Positions 14,015-18,477 of a stretch of DNA of 18,477 bases are shown here, piece after piece. Position 1 is the first letter of the stretch; every line of letters begins with the position of its first letter. The stretch comes from an uncultured Eggerthellaceae bacterium (GTDB lineage Bacteria > Actinomycetota > Coriobacteriia > Coriobacteriales > Eggerthellaceae): positions 175,429-193,905 of the forward strand of contig CAJURO010000001.1 in assembly GCA_910588985.1 (NCBI GenBank), written 5' to 3'. Both the position numbers and the translations under genes were made by a program. The notes beneath the pieces were generated by a model, which saw only the letters and a program-made list of their open reading frames with translations, did not search any database and was not told the DNA's origin.

Positions 14015-15926
14015 ATGCTTAAAAATCTAAAGCAATTGAAAGTGGTTCATGTTGTCATCACTGGGCTAATAATGTCTGCGTTGGTCGCTTTTTCCCTGTC
14101 ATATCTGCATGGGTTGACGGATTATGCTCTAGCCTCAGAGAGCGGAATTGCTTTTTTCGAAAAGATCGAGAAAGTCCTGTCCGAAGGACCTGATTACCTT
14201 TATATTCTCACAGGTGGTTATTTTTTACTGTTTTGTATGTTATGGAAAGATAAGCGTTATAAAACTGACGGATTTTGCGTAATTGCGGTTTTCTCTCTGC
14301 TATTATCTCTTTCGGTTGTTTGCTTAAGCGCAGTCGAATCGGATTATTCGCTTGGATCTCTCTTTAGAGGTGTTTCAGGGACTTGCTTATCGATTGCTAG
14401 CTTCTTATTTCTTGGCTTGGCTTTCTGGAGCCTTTTTGTGCCGCTTTTTCATATGATTCCATCACTTCCTCAAACAAGGGGCAAAAGCCTCTCCTCGTTC
14501 AAGGCAAAAGCGATATTGGCTGGAATATTCCTTCTTGCATGGTTGCCATACCTGATCGTATTCTCTCCTGGCTCTCCAAGCATAGATCTGTCATTTCAAC
14601 TTGGACAGTATTTAGAAGGGGAGCATTCAACGCATCATCCATTGTTTTCGACTTTAATATATGGGTGTATCTATTCAATAGGAAGTGCCGTGGGAGGGGG
14701 AAGCGCAAATATTGGACTTCTTCTTATCGTGCTTATACAGGCGATCGTATTAGCATGTGCGTTCGTTTTCGAAATCGATGTTCTTGATCGCTTTCTGGTC
14801 CCGCTATCGCTCAAAAGAATTGCGATTTGTTTTTTCGCATTTTGTCCAATCTTTGGAATATATTCGCAGTGGGCTGTAAAAGATTCGCTTTTCATGAGTG
14901 CCTTTGTTGTTTTTGCTTCAATGTATGCGCTCTACGTTAAGGATCCGTTGCCTTTTTCGAAATCGAAGAAGGCGATGCTTCTTTTTGTTGTTTCTGCATG
15001 TGTTGTCGGTCTATTGAGAAACAATGCGTTCTATGTAGTTCTTTGCTCGCTTCCATTTCTTGTTTTTCTCCATTCGGGACTTAAAGAGAGGGTGCGAGCT
15101 TGCATCCCATTGATCTTAGCTATCTTACTTATCCCATTGGTTAACCAGGTCTGCGCGACAGCGACGTCAGCAACGAAAGGGAGCGTGGCTGAAGCGCTTT
15201 CTCTCCCTTTCCAGCAAACGGCACGGTACGCGCTATATCATAGCGACGATGTTCGAGACTGGGAAAGAGAGGCCATCGATCAGGCGCTTGGATATGAAAG
15301 CATTGCAGAAAGATATAATCCGCTCACATCTGATCCTGTAAAAGCAGAATATAGACTCGACGCTTCATTGTCGCGATATTTCAAGGCATGGCTAAGCCAA
15401 GGGAATCAGGCACCCTTTAACTTATCTTTCAGCTACAGTAGAGCAAACATATGGGTTTTGGTGTATATCTGCCAGCCCACATTACAGGGGAGGGCTATTT
15501 TTAGCCGATTACGAGTTTGCAGAAAGATATGGTATTGAGTGGAATCCTTGGATTCCAGAGGAGATTCGGGTGTCAGTCGACTCTGTCATTCTCGCTATCT
15601 GCGCCTTCCCTCTTATTAATCTTCTCTTTCAACCAGCCTTTTATACGTGGTTGCTTCTGTTCGAGGCGGCGTTGTTGATCTTTAGGAAGAAGCACAGATA
15701 TCTTGTCTTGTTGCTGCCATGCTTTTTCATGATCCTAACGTGCATCGCAGGTCCCGTGAATGGCGACATACGATATATGCTGGGTGTTGTGGCAGTTTCT
15801 CCCCTGATGCTTTTTGCAGCATTGATGTTTGCATCAAAGGAATATAGCGAGAATGAACATGCTTATTCGTCCAAAGCAAAGAAGTTCGACCAAGGAGAGA
15901 ACGGTCTGAAGTTCCGATTGAAATAA
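14015..15926 (+). pseudogene. DUF6020-like GT-C membrane protein, frameshifted by one extra base
   Basis: The first frame runs from ATG 14015 to a stop at 15536-15538. From about 15401 its peptide stops resembling a membrane glycosyltransferase. Removing one G from GGG at 15401-15403 joins it to a second frame that continues to 15926, giving SQGIRHPLTYLSATVEQTYG and then LADYEFAERYGIEWNPWIPE and LINLLFQPAFYTWLL, a coherent C-terminus ending in two or three more membrane segments (636 residues in all). The N-terminal part has about ten membrane segments and the GT-C-like pattern SPGSPSIDLSFQLGQ (D191) and STHHPLFSTL (H207, H208). Such proteins are thought to transfer sugars from polyprenyl phosphate outside the cell; the function of this group is unproven. 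The event may be a real inactivating mutation or a sequencing error. The 3' end overlaps the convergent glycosyltransferase gene by 64 nt. Confidence 0.75.
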
Positions 15927-18271
15927 GGGTCGCCGTCGATATAAATGTCCAGCCATTTACGGCGGAAGAGCTCCAGTTCCCGCATCAGGCGCTTTTTCTT
16001 TTTCTCCTCGTGCATATCGAATCCTCTTGAAACCGACTCATGGTGAAAAAGGGAGGCGTCAGCCGTATAGATGTTAAGGAGGCCACGCTCTCGGAGCTTC
16101 AAGCAAAAATCAACGTCGTTAAAGGAAACAGCAAGGTCCTCGTCGAAGCCGCCAACGCTATTGAAGTCATCTTTTGAAACCATGAGGCAGGCACCAGTTA
16201 CGGCGCTAACGTTCCTTGTGATATCGTTATATGCGAAATAACCAGTGGGAAGGTTTTCTTCTGGTAAATGGCGGAAGCATTGAACAACGCCGTCTCCAGC
16301 AACAGCGAGCCCTGCATGTTGGTAGGTCATATCAGGGTAATAGAGGCGAAGGCCAACTGCTCCAACATCTTTACGCTGACAGAAACCAAGCATCGTTTCG
16401 ATCCAGTCTTCAGATATGACTTCGATATCGTTATTCAAGAGCAAAAGATACTCACCGTCTGCTCTGTGCGCACCGAAGTTGATCAGCTTAGAGAAATTAA
16501 AGTCGCTTTCCTCGGTCCATGTGAGAATTTGTATATTATCGTATTCGGCTTCTAAGGTCTTGTAGTAATCAAATGTTGCAGAATCTACGCTGTTGTTCTC
16601 AATGATGAGGACTTCAATGTTTTGGTAAGTACTCTTATTAAATATAGATCCTATGCACTTCTTGAGGTATTCACGAGAATCGCGTGAAGGGATGAGAATT
16701 GAGACCTTCGGTTTACCCTTCAGCTTGTATATAGGTTGATAGGTGAAGGGGCGATCTTTGTATTGGACGACTTCGGCATCAATCCCGATCCTATCAAGAT
16801 GCGATTGGACAGCTCGGATACCCGCTTCGGTTGCATAAGGTTTGTTGTCGGCAACGAGGGCGGTCGATCCCGCTGTTGCTCGCCAATGATAAAGGACTTT
16901 TGGCACATGGTATACACGATCTGTTTCTTCTGAAATACGGAGCGTCATGTAATGGTCTTGAGCGCCATCATATCCTGCAGGAATTGGTCCAACTGAATCC
17001 AGCAGGCTCTTTCTTACAGTAAGCATATGGCAAAGGAAATTGTTGTTTCTCAGAAGGTCAATGCTGAAGTCTGGTTTGAAATATGGACATCCAAGGTGCC
17101 CATCATCAAACAGCTTGTCTTCGTCACAGTAGAGCATATCGATGTTGGGGTTGTCGCATATTGCTGAAGCATATTCGAAAAGAATATTAGGCTCAAGAAG
17201 GTCGTCATGATCAAAGAAGCAGACGTAATCGCCAGTTGCTTCAGAGACCCCCCGATTGGTGTTTTCAGAGATGCCGTAGTTATCGTCAAGCGTAACAACT
17301 TGAATTCGATCATCATTAGTAATTGCGTCGATGCTCTCACGAAGTTCCTCATTCTGTGGAGTTGAATTCACGAGGATTAACTCCCAGTGGGGGTATGTTT
17401 GCTTCAGGACGCATTCAACCATTTCAAAAAAGAGTTGCTTTGGGGTGTTATAAAGTGGCACGACGATACTGAAAAGAGGATTGTTCGGGAATACGTATTT
17501 TTGTTGAAGAAAAAGATCCGCTTTCGTTGCTTTTGTTCTTTCGAACCAATCCTCATAACGTTTGTCTGCAGAGGCGTCTGTAGCAAAGAAAAACCAATTC
17601 TCAACAAGCTTTTCATAGCGAGAAGGTTCAAGAACACTGAAATCAGAAGCACCAGTTTCTTGTGATGTTGCTTCAATGCAGTAGAAATCAATCTTGCCAG
17701 GAATGTCTATGGAAAAGGAGAACTCTTGAAGCGAAGCTCCTTCACCTTCGCGTGCGAACAAACAACCTCGCATTTGGACGCATGCTGTTGTTTCCAAGCT
17801 AGATCCCTTTGCATCTAAGACACGAATTGTTGGGGGTTGTTCGGAGGTTTGATCAATTAGAATAGACCCTGTTATAACTCGTCTAATCAGGCCGCAATAA
17901 CAATCTTCAATACTAATTACAGGGCTTGAGTCGAAGATGGTTTGGTCGGTTTTTCTTAGTTCGCTCAGCGTGCTAGCTTTTGTGAAATAGTTGAATCGGG
18001 ATGTCCATTTTGCAAAAAAAGGATCAATCCTAAAAGAATATGAATCATCTAGTTCAGAGCTCTTTTGCAGCGTGCATTTTATAGCCGTTCTGAGAATCGG
18101 TAAGCATAAGACAAATCGACTTTCGGAAGTCCTGTAAAGCTTGTTGGGAATGCTTGCGCCTCCTAGGGTCTTGCATTCTGCTTTAAGAGAGACGTCGGTG
18201 GGAACCTCGATTTCCAGTTCTTGATATATTTTGCCTGAACGCCGACACAAGAGCCCCTTATTTACCTGCAT
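15863..18271 (-). CDS. Large tandem family 2 glycosyltransferase with N-terminal accessory domain
   Basis: The product has 802 residues and no membrane segments. Residues 1-260 form a polar domain I do not recognise. A first GT-A domain starts near 262 (PLFSIVVPLYNTPKQLF) with the metal-binding FFDHDDLLEP near 354 and YDGAQDHYMTLR further on. A second GT-A domain starts near 518 (KVSILIPSRDSREYL) with LLLNNDIEVI near 614 and the rhamnosyltransferase-like GGFDEDLAVSFNDVDFCLKLR and FHHESVSRG. Such tandem enzymes build long surface polysaccharides in the cytoplasm, often rhamnans. The ATG at 18271 is chosen because GGAGG lies exactly 7 nt upstream; ATG 18292 would precede that site. It stands alone on the - strand, convergent with and overlapping the GT-C gene. 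A G6 run lies at 17248-17253. Donor and acceptor are unknown. Confidence 0.82.
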   Translation of the reverse strand: MQVNKGLLCRRSGKIYQELEIEVPTDVSLKAECKTLGGASIPNKLYRTSESRFVLCLPILRTAIKCTLQKSSELDDSYSFRIDPFFAKWTSRFNYFTKASTLSELRKTDQTIFDSSPVISIEDCYCGLIRRVITGSILIDQTSEQPPTIRVLDAKGSSLETTACVQMRGCLFAREGEGASLQEFSFSIDIPGKIDFYCIEATSQETGASDFSVLEPSRYEKLVENWFFFATDASADKRYEDWFERTKATKADLFLQQKYVFPNNPLFSIVVPLYNTPKQLFFEMVECVLKQTYPHWELILVNSTPQNEELRESIDAITNDDRIQVVTLDDNYGISENTNRGVSEATGDYVCFFDHDDLLEPNILFEYASAICDNPNIDMLYCDEDKLFDDGHLGCPYFKPDFSIDLLRNNNFLCHMLTVRKSLLDSVGPIPAGYDGAQDHYMTLRISEETDRVYHVPKVLYHWRATAGSTALVADNKPYATEAGIRAVQSHLDRIGIDAEVVQYKDRPFTYQPIYKLKGKPKVSILIPSRDSREYLKKCIGSIFNKSTYQNIEVLIIENNSVDSATFDYYKTLEAEYDNIQILTWTEESDFNFSKLINFGAHRADGEYLLLLNNDIEVISEDWIETMLGFCQRKDVGAVGLRLYYPDMTYQHAGLAVAGDGVVQCFRHLPEENLPTGYFAYNDITRNVSAVTGACLMVSKDDFNSVGGFDEDLAVSFNDVDFCLKLRERGLLNIYTADASLFHHESVSRGFDMHEEKKKKRLMRELELFRRKWLDIYIDGDPYFNRNFRPFSPWSNFFALDE

Positions 18272-18477
18272 TGAAGAACCTCCGAAGTACATATTATTGC
18301 AGAAGTATTTTACAGGAATAGCTACAGAAGTGTTTCATAGCAGAAAGTTATATTTAATTTATCTGCCTTGTGGCTAGTTTAGCAATAGATTGTCTATTGC
18401 ATTTTAGGTTGCTAGATCGATAGGGGGATGCGGACACTTTTCCGTGCCGCTAGGCTGCAAGCCCGAGGCTTCTTCGA
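18272..18477. other. Non-coding right edge with a small stem-loop and a GC-rich end
   Basis: The left part is AT-rich and should hold the promoter of the - strand glycosyltransferase gene, but no clear -35/-10 pair was found. GCAATAG (18382-18388) and CTATTGC (18394-18400) form a 7-bp stem with a 5-nt loop, followed on the + strand by ATTTT: a weak terminator candidate. From about 18415 the DNA turns clearly GC-rich, with a short inverted repeat (AAGCC-cga-GGCTT). Short open frames reach the window edge on the - strand, ending in TAG or TAA near 18410, so the 3' end of another gene cannot be excluded. Confidence 0.4.

Noticed and set aside
18272..18292. Upstream ATG (18292) for the tandem glycosyltransferase
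   Set aside because: The GGAGG ribosome binding site lies between 18292 and 18271, exactly 7 nt before the latter, so the shorter start is favoured.
1..18477. CRISPR arrays, tRNA, rRNA and complete insertion sequences
   Set aside because: No regularly spaced repeats, no cloverleaf-like segment, no rRNA motifs and no transposase-like protein were seen in reading the window.

Overview
The window is a surface-glycan biosynthesis region from what looks like a Gram-positive actinobacterium of the class Coriobacteriia (Collinsella/Olsenella-like). This placement is inferred from the GBS Bsp-like repeat plus glucosaminidase protein at the left edge, the large two-domain family 2 glycosyltransferase and the DUF6020-type GT-C membrane protein. 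I recall these together from that group, and no search was run. By eye the genes are AT-rich, apart from the GC-rich last ~65 bases.

Layout. (1) 1-900: 3' part of a cell-wall hydrolase gene, then a probable terminator. (2) 1025-10259, all on +: a tightly packed series of wecE-type sugar aminotransferase, MOP-superfamily (Wzx-like) flippase, NeuD/PglD-type sugar acyltransferase, divergent DegT-like PLP enzyme, GtrB/ArnC-type polyprenyl-phosphate glycosyltransferase, class I aminotransferase, ATP-grasp ligase, KDPG-type aldolase and HAD-IIA phosphatase. Most junctions overlap or are under 40 nt. Gaps of about 110-130 nt precede the acyltransferase and the aldolase. (3) 10324-13892, on -: acyltransferase-3 gene followed by a YfhO-type GT-C membrane protein, convergent with block 2. 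(4) 14015-15926, on +: a DUF6020-like GT-C membrane protein broken by one extra G. (5) 15863-18271, on -: an 802-residue tandem family 2 glycosyltransferase whose 3' end overlaps gene 4. (6) 18272-18477: non-coding as far as I can see.

How the genes may work together (inference). WecE would make dTDP-4-amino-4,6-dideoxygalactose, and the NeuD-like enzyme could acylate its amine. The GtrB/ArnC-type enzyme would load a sugar onto undecaprenyl phosphate, the flippase would move a lipid-linked glycan outward, and the YfhO and DUF6020 GT-C proteins would transfer sugars on the outer face. The acyltransferase-3 protein could add O-acyl groups. No rmlA/rmlB, initiating phosphoglycosyltransferase or Wzy polymerase is visible here, so those must lie elsewhere.

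The part most likely to be undescribed is 6288-10259. An aldolase, a HAD phosphatase, an amino-acid aminotransferase and an ATP-grasp ligase together look like a small route for making an unusual amino or oxo acid and joining it to an amine, possibly the amino sugar made upstream. Other points to check are the single-base frameshift at 15401-15403 and an eight-G tract inside the acyltransferase gene that could support phase variation.
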